64,000 nt of DNA from Labrenzia sp. THAF82 (GCF_009363435.1 NZ_CP045354.1:6042501-6106500), one strand, 5' to 3'. Shown: positions 51,354 through 61,512, counted from the stretch's first letter. Notes: generated from the sequence alone by a model not told the origin. Translations and numbers: made by a program.

Positions 51354-52583
51354 ATGGCCGCTACCGTCCACACCAGACCTCCCAAATACAAGAGCCGTTT
51401 TCCGACCGTTCTGACCGCCGGTTTCCGCTTCTTCTTTCTTGCCGCCGGTCTATTCTCCGTCGCCGCAATGGCCGTCTGGACCCTTTGGCTTGCTGCTCTT
51501 GCCGACGGGGATACGCTGGAAGTCCTGCCTGTGCGGATGATGCCCTATCTCTGGCACGCGCACGAAATGATGTTCGGCTATACGGCCGCAGTGATCGCGG
51601 GTTTCTTTGTGACTGCGGTTCCAAACTGGACCGCAACCGAAGAAGCAGGACCCCGCTTTGTCACGATATGCGGCGCGATCTGGCTTTCAGGCAGAATCGC
51701 AATCTGGTTTTCCGCCTGGATTGATCCGCTTGTCGTGGCCGCGATCGATCTGGCGTTCATTCCGGTGCTTTCAACCGCCATACTCGCGCGACTCACGCAG
51801 AAATCCCAACTGCGCAACGCCGTTTTTCTGCTTTTGCTGAGCACGCTGTTTGCCGGCAATCTCATGATGCATCTCGACTGGATCGGATGGACTAACGACC
51901 TTGCCGAAACAGGTGTTCGCCTCGGCATATTCACGAGCGCAGCCATGATCGCGATAATCGGTGGCCGTGTTGTTCCGGCCTTCACCCGCAATGCCCTGAA
52001 CAGAGACGGCTACGCCGGTGCGCTTCCTCGATCGTTCAGTTGGCTTGACCGGGTCGGCATACTTTCCGCTGTGCTGACGGCTCTGGCAACGCTTCCGTTT
52101 GTGCCGTCCTGGGCGCTTGGCACGCTGTGTCTGGTTGCCGGCGCGGCCAATCTGGCACGGCTCGCCGGCTGGCAAGGTCTGGCAACACGAAGAAACCCCA
52201 TCCTCTGGATATTGCATGTGGCCTATCTGCTGCTTTCAGCCGGCTACCTTGTTTACGGCAGCACCTTGGTTTTCGGGATTTTGAGCGAAACCGCATCGCT
52301 GCACCTTCTTGCCGCCGGTGCAATCGGATGCATGACGCTCGCCATGATGACACGCGCGTCCCTCGGTCACAGTGGCAGACCCCTCTTGGTGTCAGGCCCG
52401 ATTGTTTTTGCCTACCTGATGGTTATAGGGGCTGCTGTTTTCCGAACTTTCGGCACGATCTTCATCGACTATTTTCCCGTGATGTTGATATCGGGAACCC
52501 TCTGGCTTCTGGCCTTTGCAGTGTTTGCCTGGGTCTTCTTCCCAATCCTTACCAGACCACGACCCGCGCGCCGGGGCGGCTAG
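51354..52583 (+). CDS. nnrS: NnrS family haem-copper membrane protein
   Basis: 409 residues with about twelve hydrophobic segments. WHAHEMMFGYTAAVIAGFFVTAVPNWT is the NnrS signature holding two of its conserved histidines; FTRNALNR and MTRASLGHSGR are further landmarks. NnrS proteins bind haem and copper and protect denitrifying or nitrosatively stressed cells from NO-derived damage. The ATG at 51354 follows AAGAGGC; an upstream ATG at 51324 is also open. Confidence 0.92.
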   Translation: MAATVHTRPPKYKSRFPTVLTAGFRFFFLAAGLFSVAAMAVWTLWLAALADGDTLEVLPVRMMPYLWHAHEMMFGYTAAVIAGFFVTAVPNWTATEEAGPRFVTICGAIWLSGRIAIWFSAWIDPLVVAAIDLAFIPVLSTAILARLTQKSQLRNAVFLLLLSTLFAGNLMMHLDWIGWTNDLAETGVRLGIFTSAAMIAIIGGRVVPAFTRNALNRDGYAGALPRSFSWLDRVGILSAVLTALATLPFVPSWALGTLCLVAGAANLARLAGWQGLATRRNPILWILHVAYLLLSAGYLVYGSTLVFGILSETASLHLLAAGAIGCMTLAMMTRASLGHSGRPLLVSGPIVFAYLMVIGAAVFRTFGTIFIDYFPVMLISGTLWLLAFAVFAWVFFPILTRPRPARRGG

Positions 52584-52640
52584 GGAGACTTCCAGCATTT
52601 CCAAACACATAACCGCGAGTGTAAAAACACCCAGGCTAGC

Positions 52641-52654
52641 TTGACTATCGTCAA
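52641..52654 (+). promoter_or_regulatory. FNR/NnrR-type box upstream of nosR
   Basis: TTGACTATCGTCAA, a perfect inverted repeat of TTGAC-N4-GTCAA. Centred about 75 bases before the nosR start; if bound at the usual -41.5 position the message begins near 52689. It suits NO/low-oxygen activation of nosRZDFYLX. Confidence 0.75.
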
Positions 52655-52722
52655 GTAGCTTTCGTGCGACATCGCCGAAGATCGGGACACCAATAAACAA
52701 ATTGTGTGTCGGAGCGCTTCTC

Positions 52723-54930
52723 GTGCGTCCACTGTTTTATCATTTCAGCTTTGAGACACTGTGCGTAGCCTTGCTCCTGTTTCTGGTCCAGGTGCTTCCC
52801 GCACAGTCTGCTGGCGCCCTTGTGACAAGCTTCCTGGAAAAGGTTCAGGTGAATGAACTTGTTCCGGACGCCGACAGCTACGGTGTCTTGCGGGACGACA
52901 TTCCAATAGTTCCAGCTCTCAAGGCAGGTGAAACGATCGGCTGGGTCTTTCTGACCTCCGACTTCGTGTCGACGACCGGGTATTCAGGCAAACCAATTCA
53001 CACGATGGTTGGTGTCGATCTGAATGCGATCGTGACCGGCGTTCGCCTGGTCAAACACTCAGAACCCATCGTCCTGATCGGCATTCCCGATTCAAAAATC
53101 CGCGCCGTTACGGAAGGCTATGCGGGTCTTGATCTGAAGGCGGAAGCTGCCAGCGGTGGCTCGGCCCACGAACTGGACATCATCTCCGGTGCAACCGTCA
53201 CCATCATGGTGATTGACGATTCCATTGTGCGCTCCGGACTGAAAGTGGCTCGCGCCCTGAGCCTTGGCGGTCTCGTGCCTGAACTCGCCGATGAGGGGCC
53301 GCAAAGGGAAATCGACCCTGACCTGGAAGAGGTTGCCGATTGGTTGACCCTGACAGGCGACGGATCAGTGCGGCGCATGTCGCTCGATATCGCCCAGATC
53401 AACACTTCGTTCGAGCTACAGGGCGATCCCCGCGCAATCGCCCGGCCTGAATCAGGGCCGGAGACAGATACATTCATCGACATGTATCTGGCCCTGGCCG
53501 ATGTGCCCTCAATTGGGCTCTCGCTGCTTGGTAAAGCAGAATACGACAATCTGAAAAAACGGCTGAAGGACGGCGAACACGCCCTCGTCGTCATGGGACG
53601 TGGCCGCTATTCCTTCAAAGGATCAGGCTATGTCCGTGGCGGGATCTTCGACAGGATCCAACTCATTCAAGACGACATTTCGGTCAGATTTTTCGACAAG
53701 CAGCAAGCTCGGATAGGCGCAATTGCGGCTGACGGTGCACCTGCCTTCACTGAAATGGACGTGTTCATCATTCCGGCCGACACCGAGTTCGATCCGGCCA
53801 AGGATTTTCGTTTACAGTTGTTGGTTCAGCGTGCAGTCGGGCCGATCGACAAGGTGTTCCTGACGTTCGACCTCGGCTACCAGCTGCCTGACCGCTATTT
53901 GAAACCGATCGCGGCAAGTGCGAACGATACATCAACACTCCAGCAATCCGGCCTGTCAGACGATCAGGCAGCTGTTCAGGCTCTTTGGAAGCGGATCTGG
54001 CAAGACCGCCAGGCCGATATCATCGTGCTTGCCGCAGCCATCGGAATTCTCACGCTTGTCTTCTTTTTCCAGATGCAGGTCACTCGGCACGAGAAATTTA
54101 CGTTCTGGTTCCGTATCGGTTTCCTGACCTTCACGCTGGTCTGGCTGGGTTGGATGGAGAATGCTCAGCTGTCCGTCGTGAACGTGATGGCGTTCTTTTC
54201 CTCTCTCACGACACAATTCAGCTGGGACGCGTTCCTCATGGATCCCCTGGTGTTCCTGCTGTGGTTCTCGGTGGCAGCAGCATTGCTGTTCTGGGGCCGA
54301 GGTGCCTATTGCGGCTGGCTTTGTCCCTTCGGCGCCTTGCAGGAGCTGACCAACCGGTTGGCAAAGCTCTGCCGCATCCCTCAGATCGAGGTGCCCTGGG
54401 GTCTGCACGAGCGTATCTGGCCGCTCAAATACATGATCTTTCTCGGCCTCTTCGGACTGTCGCTCTATTCGCTTGACGCAGCAGAGCACTATGCCGAGAT
54501 CGAGCCCTTCAAGACTGCCATTATCCTGAAGTTCCAACGGGCCTGGCCGTTTGTCCTTTTTGCAGTGGCACTGCTTGTCGCCGGATTGTTCATCGAACGG
54601 TTCTATTGCCGCTACCTTTGCCCACTCGGAGCCGCACTTGCCATTCCGGCCCGGCTCAGAATGTTCGACTGGCTGAAGCGCTACCGCGAATGCGGCAACC
54701 CATGCCACCGCTGCGCCAAGGAATGCATGGTCCAGGCCATTCATCCCGAAGGCAACATCAATCCCAACGAGTGCCTGAACTGCCTGCATTGCCAGGTGCT
54801 GTATCAGCACGATCAGAAATGTCCCGTTTGCATCAAAAAGCTTGCGAAAAGGCGGCGATTTGAGGTGCAGACCGGGCTGCGCAAACCGGAGGAGAGCGCC
54901 AAAGGCGCAAAGCCACTTCCGGCTGAATAA
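52723..54930 (+). CDS. nosR: NosR, membrane FMN and iron-sulfur protein for N2O reduction
   Basis: 735 residues. N-terminal signal-like segment, periplasmic FMN-binding domain with the SGATVT flavin-link motif at about 155, then a membrane domain with CGWLCPFGAL and CRYLCPLGA, and a C-terminal domain with ferredoxin-type cysteine clusters CHRCAKEC and CLNCLHC...CPVC. NosR supplies electrons to and supports expression or maturation of N2O reductase. GTG at 52723 follows GGAG; TTG at 52702 is open but inferior. Confidence 0.95.
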   Translation: MRPLFYHFSFETLCVALLLFLVQVLPAQSAGALVTSFLEKVQVNELVPDADSYGVLRDDIPIVPALKAGETIGWVFLTSDFVSTTGYSGKPIHTMVGVDLNAIVTGVRLVKHSEPIVLIGIPDSKIRAVTEGYAGLDLKAEAASGGSAHELDIISGATVTIMVIDDSIVRSGLKVARALSLGGLVPELADEGPQREIDPDLEEVADWLTLTGDGSVRRMSLDIAQINTSFELQGDPRAIARPESGPETDTFIDMYLALADVPSIGLSLLGKAEYDNLKKRLKDGEHALVVMGRGRYSFKGSGYVRGGIFDRIQLIQDDISVRFFDKQQARIGAIAADGAPAFTEMDVFIIPADTEFDPAKDFRLQLLVQRAVGPIDKVFLTFDLGYQLPDRYLKPIAASANDTSTLQQSGLSDDQAAVQALWKRIWQDRQADIIVLAAAIGILTLVFFFQMQVTRHEKFTFWFRIGFLTFTLVWLGWMENAQLSVVNVMAFFSSLTTQFSWDAFLMDPLVFLLWFSVAAALLFWGRGAYCGWLCPFGALQELTNRLAKLCRIPQIEVPWGLHERIWPLKYMIFLGLFGLSLYSLDAAEHYAEIEPFKTAIILKFQRAWPFVLFAVALLVAGLFIERFYCRYLCPLGAALAIPARLRMFDWLKRYRECGNPCHRCAKECMVQAIHPEGNINPNECLNCLHCQVLYQHDQKCPVCIKKLAKRRRFEVQTGLRKPEESAKGAKPLPAE

Positions 54931-54959
54931 CCTTCAAACGGCAAATAAGGAGAGCAGCC

Positions 54960-56870
54960 ATGAAGGAGAAAGAACAACATTGGGGCATGTCCCGCCGAGA
55001 CTTATTAGGCGGCACGGCCAAGACTGCGGTTGTCGCGGGCATGGGAGCCGTCGCTGCGAGCGGCGCAACCCCGGCCCTTGCGGCTGATGGCGATCACAAG
55101 TTCGCACTCGCGCCAGGTGAGCTCGACGAGTATTACGGCTTCTGGTCCTCGGGCCAGACCGGCGAAGTGCGCATTCTGGGTGTTCCGTCAATGCGTGAAC
55201 TGATGCGCATTCCGGTTTTCAACCGCTGCTCCGCAACCGGTTGGGGCCAGACCAATGAGTCGCTCAAAGTTCTGACCGAAGGCCTGCTTCCGGAAACCAA
55301 GGAATATCTGGCTGCGCAAGGCAAGGTCACCTACGACAATGGCGATCTGCACCACCCGCACATGTCTTTCACCGACGGCACTTATGACGGTCGCTACATC
55401 TTTGCGAACGACAAGGCAAACACCCGCGTTGCCCGCATCAACTGCACCACGATGAAGTGCGACAAGATCATCGAGATCCCGAACGCACACGATATCCATG
55501 GCATGCGGCCGCAGAAGTATCCGCGCACAGGGTACATTTTTGCCAATGGCGAGCACGAAGCACCGTTGGTCAATGATGGCTCCGTCCTGGATGACCCATC
55601 ACAATATGCCTGCATCTTCACCGCAATCGACGGCGATGAAATGAAAGTCGCATGGCAGGTGATCGTCTCGGGCAACCTCGACAATACAGACGCCGACTAT
55701 CAGGGCAAATACGCCTTCTCGACCAGCTACAACTCGGAAATGGGGACTAACCTCGCCGAGATGACCGAAAGCGAGCTGGATCACTGCGTCGTCTTCAACA
55801 TCAAGGCAATTGAGGAAGCTGTTGCAGCCGGGAACTACAAGGAAATGAAGGGCGTTCCTGTGGTGGATGGCCGTAAGGAAGCCAATTCCCAGTTCACCCG
55901 CTACATTCCGATCCCCAACAGCCCGCACGGCTGTAACGCGGCACCGGACAAGAAGCACATCGTCATCAACGGCAAGCTGTCGCCGACGGTGTCCATCATC
56001 GATGTCACGAAGCTGGACGCCCTGTTCAATGACAATGCAGATCCGCGTTCCGCGATTGTCGGCGAGCCGCAACTGGGTCTTGGCCCACTGCACACTGCAT
56101 TTGACGGCAAGGGCGGTGCCTTCACCACGCTGTTCCTGGACAGTCAGGTCGTCAAATGGGACATCGACAAAGCCGTCCGTGCCTATGCGGGCGAAGATGT
56201 CGACCCGATCATCTCCAAAGTCGATGTTCATTATCAGCCGGGGCACAACTCCACATCCATGGGTGAAACCGCGGAAGCGGACGGCAAATGGCTGATCTCC
56301 ATGAACAAGTTCTCCAAGGACAGGTTCTTGAACGTTGGCCCGCTGAAACCGGAGAACGAGCAGCTTATCGACATATCCGGCGACGAGATGAAAGTCGTTC
56401 ATGACGGACCGACATTCGCCGAGCCTCATGACAGCATCATCGTGCACCGGTCGAAGGTAAATCCTGCAATTGTCTGGGATCGCAATGACCCGAGCTTCGA
56501 GGATGCGAAGAAACAGGCCGAGGCAGACGGTGTCGACCTGGACTATGCCGCTGACGTAATCCGTGACGGCAACAAGGTTCGCGTCTACATGCATTCGGTC
56601 GCGCCAACCTTCAGCCTTGAGAAATTCACGGTAAAGCAAGGCGACGAAGTGACGGTCTATGTCACCAATATTGATGACATCGATGATCTAACTCATGGCT
56701 TCTGCCTGGCAAACTACGGTGTCGCCATGGAAGTCGGACCTCAGGCGACGGCTTCGGTCACTTTCATCGCCGAGCGTCCCGGCGTTCACTGGTTCTATTG
56801 CCAGTGGTTCTGCCACGCACTTCACATGGAAATGCGCGGTCGGATGTTTGTCGAGCCACGAGGAGCCTGA
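54960..56870 (+). CDS. nosZ: Nitrous oxide reductase (clade I)
   Basis: 636 residues. Twin-arginine signal SRRDLLGG at 11-18 marks the Tat-exported clade I enzyme. The N-terminal propeller carries CuZ histidines (LHHPHMSF, AHDIHGMRP and later His). The C-terminal cupredoxin has the CuA set His-579, Cys-614, Trp-616, Cys-618, His-622 and Met-625, four residues lower than in Pseudomonas stutzeri. Periplasmic reduction of N2O to N2. GGAG before the ATG; 29 bases after nosR. Confidence 0.98.
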   Translation: MKEKEQHWGMSRRDLLGGTAKTAVVAGMGAVAASGATPALAADGDHKFALAPGELDEYYGFWSSGQTGEVRILGVPSMRELMRIPVFNRCSATGWGQTNESLKVLTEGLLPETKEYLAAQGKVTYDNGDLHHPHMSFTDGTYDGRYIFANDKANTRVARINCTTMKCDKIIEIPNAHDIHGMRPQKYPRTGYIFANGEHEAPLVNDGSVLDDPSQYACIFTAIDGDEMKVAWQVIVSGNLDNTDADYQGKYAFSTSYNSEMGTNLAEMTESELDHCVVFNIKAIEEAVAAGNYKEMKGVPVVDGRKEANSQFTRYIPIPNSPHGCNAAPDKKHIVINGKLSPTVSIIDVTKLDALFNDNADPRSAIVGEPQLGLGPLHTAFDGKGGAFTTLFLDSQVVKWDIDKAVRAYAGEDVDPIISKVDVHYQPGHNSTSMGETAEADGKWLISMNKFSKDRFLNVGPLKPENEQLIDISGDEMKVVHDGPTFAEPHDSIIVHRSKVNPAIVWDRNDPSFEDAKKQAEADGVDLDYAADVIRDGNKVRVYMHSVAPTFSLEKFTVKQGDEVTVYVTNIDDIDDLTHGFCLANYGVAMEVGPQATASVTFIAERPGVHWFYCQWFCHALHMEMRGRMFVEPRGA

Positions 56871-56873
56871 TCC

Positions 56874-58157
56874 ATGCATCGCGTCCTGTCCAAACCGGTC
56901 GGATCAATAGCCCTTCTTTGTGCAGCTTTGCTGGTCTGCGGACCGCTTGCTGCAAAGGAATGGCTTGTCCCGGCCGAACAGGGCGCTTTGCAGGAGATCC
57001 TGAAAGATGCGCAGGCCGGGGACATTCTCCGGCTTGCGCCTGGCGACCATTCCGGCCCGGTCGAGATTGAAAAAGCGATCACGCTGGACGGAGACCAAAA
57101 GGCGCGGATCATCGGAAACGGAACCGGCAGTGTCATTACGGTGCATGTTCCAGATGTTCAGATCCTGGGCCTGACGCTTACGGGCTCCGGTTTGTCTCAG
57201 GAAACGCTCGATGCCGGCGTCAAACTGACCAAGAAAGCCCATGGTGCGGTCGTGCGTAACAACACGATCCTGGACAATCTGACGGGCGTCGATGTGCATG
57301 GAGCCAAAAACGCCATCGTCTCGAACAACCTGATTGAAGGCCGCCGCGACCTCCGCATGAACGAGCGCGGGAACGGTATCTATGTCTGGAACGCTCCGGA
57401 CCTGCTGGCAGAACACAATACCATCCGTTTCGGCAGAGATGGCGTTTTCGTCAACACCAGTCACAGAGACACTTTCCGATACAATCACTTTGAAGGCCTC
57501 CGCTTCGCCATTCACTACATGCACGGCAACAGCGGAACGATTGAGGGCAACACCTCGAAGGGCAATGACATCGGCTACGCGCTGATGTTTTCCGACCGAC
57601 TGACTGTCCGAAACAATGTTTCTGTTGGCGACCGCAATCATGGCCTCATGCTGAACTACGCAAACCGTGCGGTAATCACAGGCAATCAGGTCTCCGCCGG
57701 CGGTGAGAAATGCCTGTTCATGTATAATGCCAACAAGAACACCGTCACCGACAACAGTTTCGAAGGCTGCCCGATCGGTGTTCATTTCACAGCTGGTTCG
57801 GCCAAGAACGCCTTCCAGGGAAACGCATTCATCGGCAACAAGACCCAGGTCAAATATGTCGGCAGCCGCATGCTCGACTGGAGCACTGGCGGTAAAGGCA
57901 ACTACTGGAGCGATCACGCTGCCTTCGACATGAATGGCGACGGCCTGGCGGACACTGCCTACCGGCCGAATGATCTGGTTGACCAGGTCCTTTGGACCCA
58001 ACCTTCGGCAAAATTGCTTGTCGGCAGCCCCGCAGTTCAATTGCTTCGCTGGACCCAGTCCCAGTTTCCGGCCCTGTTGCCGGGCGGCATTGTCGACAAC
58101 GCCCCTCTTATGCATCCGCCGGTTCGGCCCATGCCAAATTCGGGAGTACAGGGATGA
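56874..58157 (+). CDS. nosD: NosD, periplasmic copper-maturation protein
   Basis: 427 residues with a signal peptide (SIALLCAALLVCGPLAAKE). Repeated right-handed beta-helix units are visible as N-x-I-x-x-N steps (VVRNNTILDNLTGVDVHG, AIVSNNLIEG). NosD is needed for assembly of the CuZ centre with NosF and NosY. Starts three bases after nosZ; overlaps nosF by four. Confidence 0.95.
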   Translation: MHRVLSKPVGSIALLCAALLVCGPLAAKEWLVPAEQGALQEILKDAQAGDILRLAPGDHSGPVEIEKAITLDGDQKARIIGNGTGSVITVHVPDVQILGLTLTGSGLSQETLDAGVKLTKKAHGAVVRNNTILDNLTGVDVHGAKNAIVSNNLIEGRRDLRMNERGNGIYVWNAPDLLAEHNTIRFGRDGVFVNTSHRDTFRYNHFEGLRFAIHYMHGNSGTIEGNTSKGNDIGYALMFSDRLTVRNNVSVGDRNHGLMLNYANRAVITGNQVSAGGEKCLFMYNANKNTVTDNSFEGCPIGVHFTAGSAKNAFQGNAFIGNKTQVKYVGSRMLDWSTGGKGNYWSDHAAFDMNGDGLADTAYRPNDLVDQVLWTQPSAKLLVGSPAVQLLRWTQSQFPALLPGGIVDNAPLMHPPVRPMPNSGVQG

Positions 58158-59059
58158 CCAGCAACTGTCTGTCTGTCCAAGGCGTCAGCAAACGCTTTTC
58201 CGCACAAAAGGCGGTGGACGACGTTTCTTTCTCGCTTGAGCCAGGAGAGCGTGTCGCACTTCTCGGTCACAACGGCGCCGGCAAAACCACGCTGTTCAAG
58301 ATCGTGCTCGGATTCCTTAGAAGCGATGAGGGTGCCATTTCCATACTGGGGTCGGGTCCAGGCAGCGCACCCGCACGCAATGTTACCGCCTACCTTCCCG
58401 AAGCAGTCGCCTTTCCGCCGTCGCTGACAGGCAGAGAAGTGCTGTCGTTTTACGCCCGTCTCAAAGGGCAGCGTCCTGCGCAGGCATTGCCGCTGCTCGA
58501 CAAGGTCGGGTTGTCTGATGCGTCCGGGCGCCGCGTTGGAACCTATTCCAAGGGCATGCGTCAACGACTTGGACTGGCACAGGCCCTTATCGGCAAGCCT
58601 CGGCTGGTGTTGCTTGACGAACCGACGACCGGACTTGATCCCATTTCCCGCCAGACCGTTTATGAGCTCATTGGCGAGATTGCTGACCAGGGCGCAACTG
58701 TCCTGTTGTCATCCCATGCCCTGACCGAGCTTGAGGCCCGAACAGATCGAATCCTGATTATGTCCAAAGGCCGTCTTGTCGCCGATGACGCACTCAGCAA
58801 ATTGCGCGAGCAGGCAGGTTTGCCAATCCGGATGAAAATCTGGACAAAACCCGGTGCCGTTCAGGAAGTTGCTGCACAACTCGGCGGAGGCCGCATGAAC
58901 GGACGCTCTGTGGAATTCGACTGTGGTCTTGACGACAAGATCAAAGCTCTCACCACCATCAGCGCCCTTGGAAGTCTGGTTGAGGATATCGATGTGCATG
59001 CGCCCAGCCTTGACGACGTCTATCGGCACTTTTCAAAAAACGCGCAAAAGGAGACCTAA
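58154..59059 (+). CDS. nosF: NosF, ABC ATPase of the Nos maturation complex
   Basis: 301 residues: GHNGAGKTT, YSKGMRQRLGLAQALI, LVLLDEPTTGLDP, SSHALTELEARTDR. Cytoplasmic ATPase that drives NosY/NosD in copper-site assembly. The ATG overlaps the nosD stop (ATGA); an upstream frame lies inside nosD. Confidence 0.95.
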   Translation: MTSNCLSVQGVSKRFSAQKAVDDVSFSLEPGERVALLGHNGAGKTTLFKIVLGFLRSDEGAISILGSGPGSAPARNVTAYLPEAVAFPPSLTGREVLSFYARLKGQRPAQALPLLDKVGLSDASGRRVGTYSKGMRQRLGLAQALIGKPRLVLLDEPTTGLDPISRQTVYELIGEIADQGATVLLSSHALTELEARTDRILIMSKGRLVADDALSKLREQAGLPIRMKIWTKPGAVQEVAAQLGGGRMNGRSVEFDCGLDDKIKALTTISALGSLVEDIDVHAPSLDDVYRHFSKNAQKET

Positions 59060-59062
59060 GCG

Positions 59063-59893
59063 ATGTTCTCCAGGATCTGGACCATTGCCATTCAGGAAAT
59101 CAGGATCGGCATCCGCAACAGGTGGATCCTGCTTGCAACACTGATCCTTGCGGTTTTCTCACTTGCCCTGGCGCTTCTCGGATCGGCGCCGGCAGGAACG
59201 CTCGGGGTCGATCGACTGACCATCACCGTCGCATCGCTGGCCAGCCTCTCTGTCTACCTTGTTCCTCTGATCGCCCTCCTGCTTGCCTTTGATGCGATTT
59301 GCGGAGAGATCGACCGTGGCACGCTGCTGATGACGTTGTCCTGTCCCATTTCCCGGACCGAGTTTCTGGCCGGCAAGGCACTTGGTCATACGCTCGTGCT
59401 GACCTTTGCGCTCGTGATAGGCTATGGTCTGACCGCAGCACTTCTCGTCACCCTGGGTGCCGGGTCCGTTGCAGGTCTGCCCGATTTTGCACGTCTGATC
59501 GCAACCTCCGTGTTGCTGGGCGTTTCCTTTCTTGCCATTGGCTATGTCCTGAGCGCACTGACCCGGCAACCAGGAACAGCAGCTGCCGCAGCAATTGCCG
59601 CGTGGTTGATCATGGTCGTGCTTTACGATCTGGCGCTGCTTGGAGCACTTGTCGCCAACCCCGGAGGAACCTTTGCCTCCGATCTCTTTCCTTATGCGGT
59701 TCTACTGAACCCGGCGGACGCGTTCCGGCTGTTCAACCTTGCCGCACTTGGCGCGAGTGAACTGGTTGGCGGTATGGCCGGCGTATCTGACTCTCTGCCC
59801 TTCGACCCGGCCTTCGCGCTTGTTTCCCTGACGGCTTTCGCCGCTCTGGCACTTGGCCTGTCAGCCTTGCTCATTCGGAGAATAACACCATGA
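59063..59893 (+). CDS. nosY: NosY, membrane subunit of the Nos maturation ABC transporter
   Basis: 276 residues, six hydrophobic spans. DRGTLLMTLSCPISRTEFLAGKALGH is the ABC-2 / NosY cytoplasmic coupling stretch; the VLLNPADAFRLFNLAALGASE loop is typical of NosY. Starts three bases after nosF and overlaps nosL (ATGA). Confidence 0.94.
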   Translation: MFSRIWTIAIQEIRIGIRNRWILLATLILAVFSLALALLGSAPAGTLGVDRLTITVASLASLSVYLVPLIALLLAFDAICGEIDRGTLLMTLSCPISRTEFLAGKALGHTLVLTFALVIGYGLTAALLVTLGAGSVAGLPDFARLIATSVLLGVSFLAIGYVLSALTRQPGTAAAAAIAAWLIMVVLYDLALLGALVANPGGTFASDLFPYAVLLNPADAFRLFNLAALGASELVGGMAGVSDSLPFDPAFALVSLTAFAALALGLSALLIRRITP

Positions 59894-60438
59894 GAAAACA
59901 GATACTTGCATTCACAGCAGCCTGTCTTCTCGCGGCCTGCCAGGAAGACGTCCAGATCGCCAAACCTGATGCGATCACGCTTACGCCCGAAGCTGCCGGC
60001 CATTATTGTCAGATGACCGTTCTGGAACACACCGGACCCAAGGCGCAAATCCATCTGACAGATATGCCTTTCCCGTTCTGGTTTACCCAGGTTCGAGATG
60101 CAGTGGCGTTCAAATTGTCGCCGGAAGAACCTAAAAACATTGCCGCGATCTATGTGAATGATATGGACAAGGCAAAGAGCTGGGAGGAGCCAGGATTTGA
60201 TAATTGGATCGAAGCCGAGAAGGCCTGGTTTGTTGTCGAAAGCAAACAGGCCGGTGGAATGGGGGCGCCCGAAACGATCCCGTTCGGTACTGAAGAGGGT
60301 GCAAAAGCATTCGCGGAGACAAATGGAGGCCGCGTCCTTCGCCTTGCTGATATCCCGGCTGAATACGTTCTTGCACCGGTCGAACTCTCGTCAGCCTCAC
60401 AACTGAAGAGAAATGAAATTGAAGGGGTGCAGCGATGA
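59890..60438 (+). CDS. nosL: NosL, copper chaperone lipoprotein
   Basis: 182 residues. Lipobox LAAC with Cys-17 for outer-membrane or periplasmic anchoring. Copper-binding Cys-40 and Met-42 in YCQM, as in known NosL proteins. It delivers Cu(I) for CuZ assembly. A longer C-terminus than some relatives. Overlaps nosX by four bases. Confidence 0.93.
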   Translation: MRKQILAFTAACLLAACQEDVQIAKPDAITLTPEAAGHYCQMTVLEHTGPKAQIHLTDMPFPFWFTQVRDAVAFKLSPEEPKNIAAIYVNDMDKAKSWEEPGFDNWIEAEKAWFVVESKQAGGMGAPETIPFGTEEGAKAFAETNGGRVLRLADIPAEYVLAPVELSSASQLKRNEIEGVQR

Positions 60439-61445
60439 GCCGGTCCAATGCTGCATCCAGGCCGTTGAGCCGCCGCCGTTTCATCGCCATAAGTGCTGCC
60501 GCGACTGCCGGATTGGTCATTCCTCTGCGAGGGGCCAGTGCTGAGCCCACTCTTCACACATGGCGAGGGATCGCACTTGGTGCGAAAGCGGAAATCAATC
60601 TGCTGCACACCGACGCAGACAGAGCCCGGCGCTTGTTTTCTTCGATTGAAGGAGAGATCAGACGGCTGGAAGGCATATTCAGTCTCTACCAACCAGACAG
60701 CGAATTGAACCGTCTGAACAGCACGGGACTGTTGTTCGCCCCGTCTTTGGAAATGCTGGAAATCCTCAGTCTGTCGCAAAGGCTGCACCGGGCGACGAAA
60801 GGTGCCTTCGATCCAACTGTTCAGCCTCTGTGGAGCCACTATGCGCGGCAGGTTGCTGGAAATCAGACAAGTGATTTCGCTGCAGCGTTCGCATGTGTCG
60901 GTTTCAATCACGTCCAGATCCAGCCGGACGAAATCAAGTTTGGTAAGTCCGGTATGGCAATGACACTCAACGGCATTGCGCAGGGTTTCGTCACCGACCG
61001 CATCACCGCACTTCTGGAACGAGAAAGCTGCGGGGACATAGTGGTGGAAATCGGCGAAATTGCAGCGCGCGGGACTCCTTTCACAAGGAAGCAACGGGAA
61101 GAAACCGGATGGCCGGTCACCCTTCGTCCCGACCCGTCTTTGATCGACGCACAGGCAGACATACATCTAGCCAACGCTGCGGTTGCGAGTTCGGCACGGC
61201 TAGGGACGACATTCGACCAGAGTGGATCGCGTTCACACATTCTGGATCCAAGAAACGGCCATCCAGTCGATACCGGCCTTGCCGCGACAAGCGTCGTCGC
61301 CCCCAGTGCGGCCTTGGCGGACGGACTGTCGACGGCTGCCCTCGTCTGCGGTGAAACCCAATTGCGACAAGCATTGACCGGTTTCCAAAAGGCACGTGCA
61401 TTCATCGTGCGGGAAGACAGGTCCACAACCTGGCTGGCAACATAA
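60435..61445 (+). CDS. nosX: NosX, ApbE-family FMN transferase
   Basis: 336 residues. Twin-arginine signal SRRRFIAIS then an ApbE fold: FSLYQPDSELNRLN, GAFDPTVQPLW, GMAMTLNGIAQGFVTDRI and SHILDPRNGHPV. It covalently attaches FMN to the SGAT threonine of NosR. Last gene of the nosRZDFYLX operon, convergent with the next minus-strand genes. Confidence 0.95.
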   Translation: MSRSNAASRPLSRRRFIAISAAATAGLVIPLRGASAEPTLHTWRGIALGAKAEINLLHTDADRARRLFSSIEGEIRRLEGIFSLYQPDSELNRLNSTGLLFAPSLEMLEILSLSQRLHRATKGAFDPTVQPLWSHYARQVAGNQTSDFAAAFACVGFNHVQIQPDEIKFGKSGMAMTLNGIAQGFVTDRITALLERESCGDIVVEIGEIAARGTPFTRKQREETGWPVTLRPDPSLIDAQADIHLANAAVASSARLGTTFDQSGSRSHILDPRNGHPVDTGLAATSVVAPSAALADGLSTAALVCGETQLRQALTGFQKARAFIVREDRSTTWLAT

Positions 61446-61512
61446 CAACTCGTGAAAACGAGACGGCTACGCAGGTCCGCAATCTTTTCTTGGGTGTCAA
61501 TTTGTATGACAG

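Noticed and set aside
55599..56639. A 346-codon minus-strand frame inside nosZ
   Set aside because: A shadow of nosZ, whose copper-site residues prove the plus strand.
56904..58115. A 403-codon minus-strand frame inside nosD
   Set aside because: A shadow of nosD; the beta-helix repeats are read on the plus strand.
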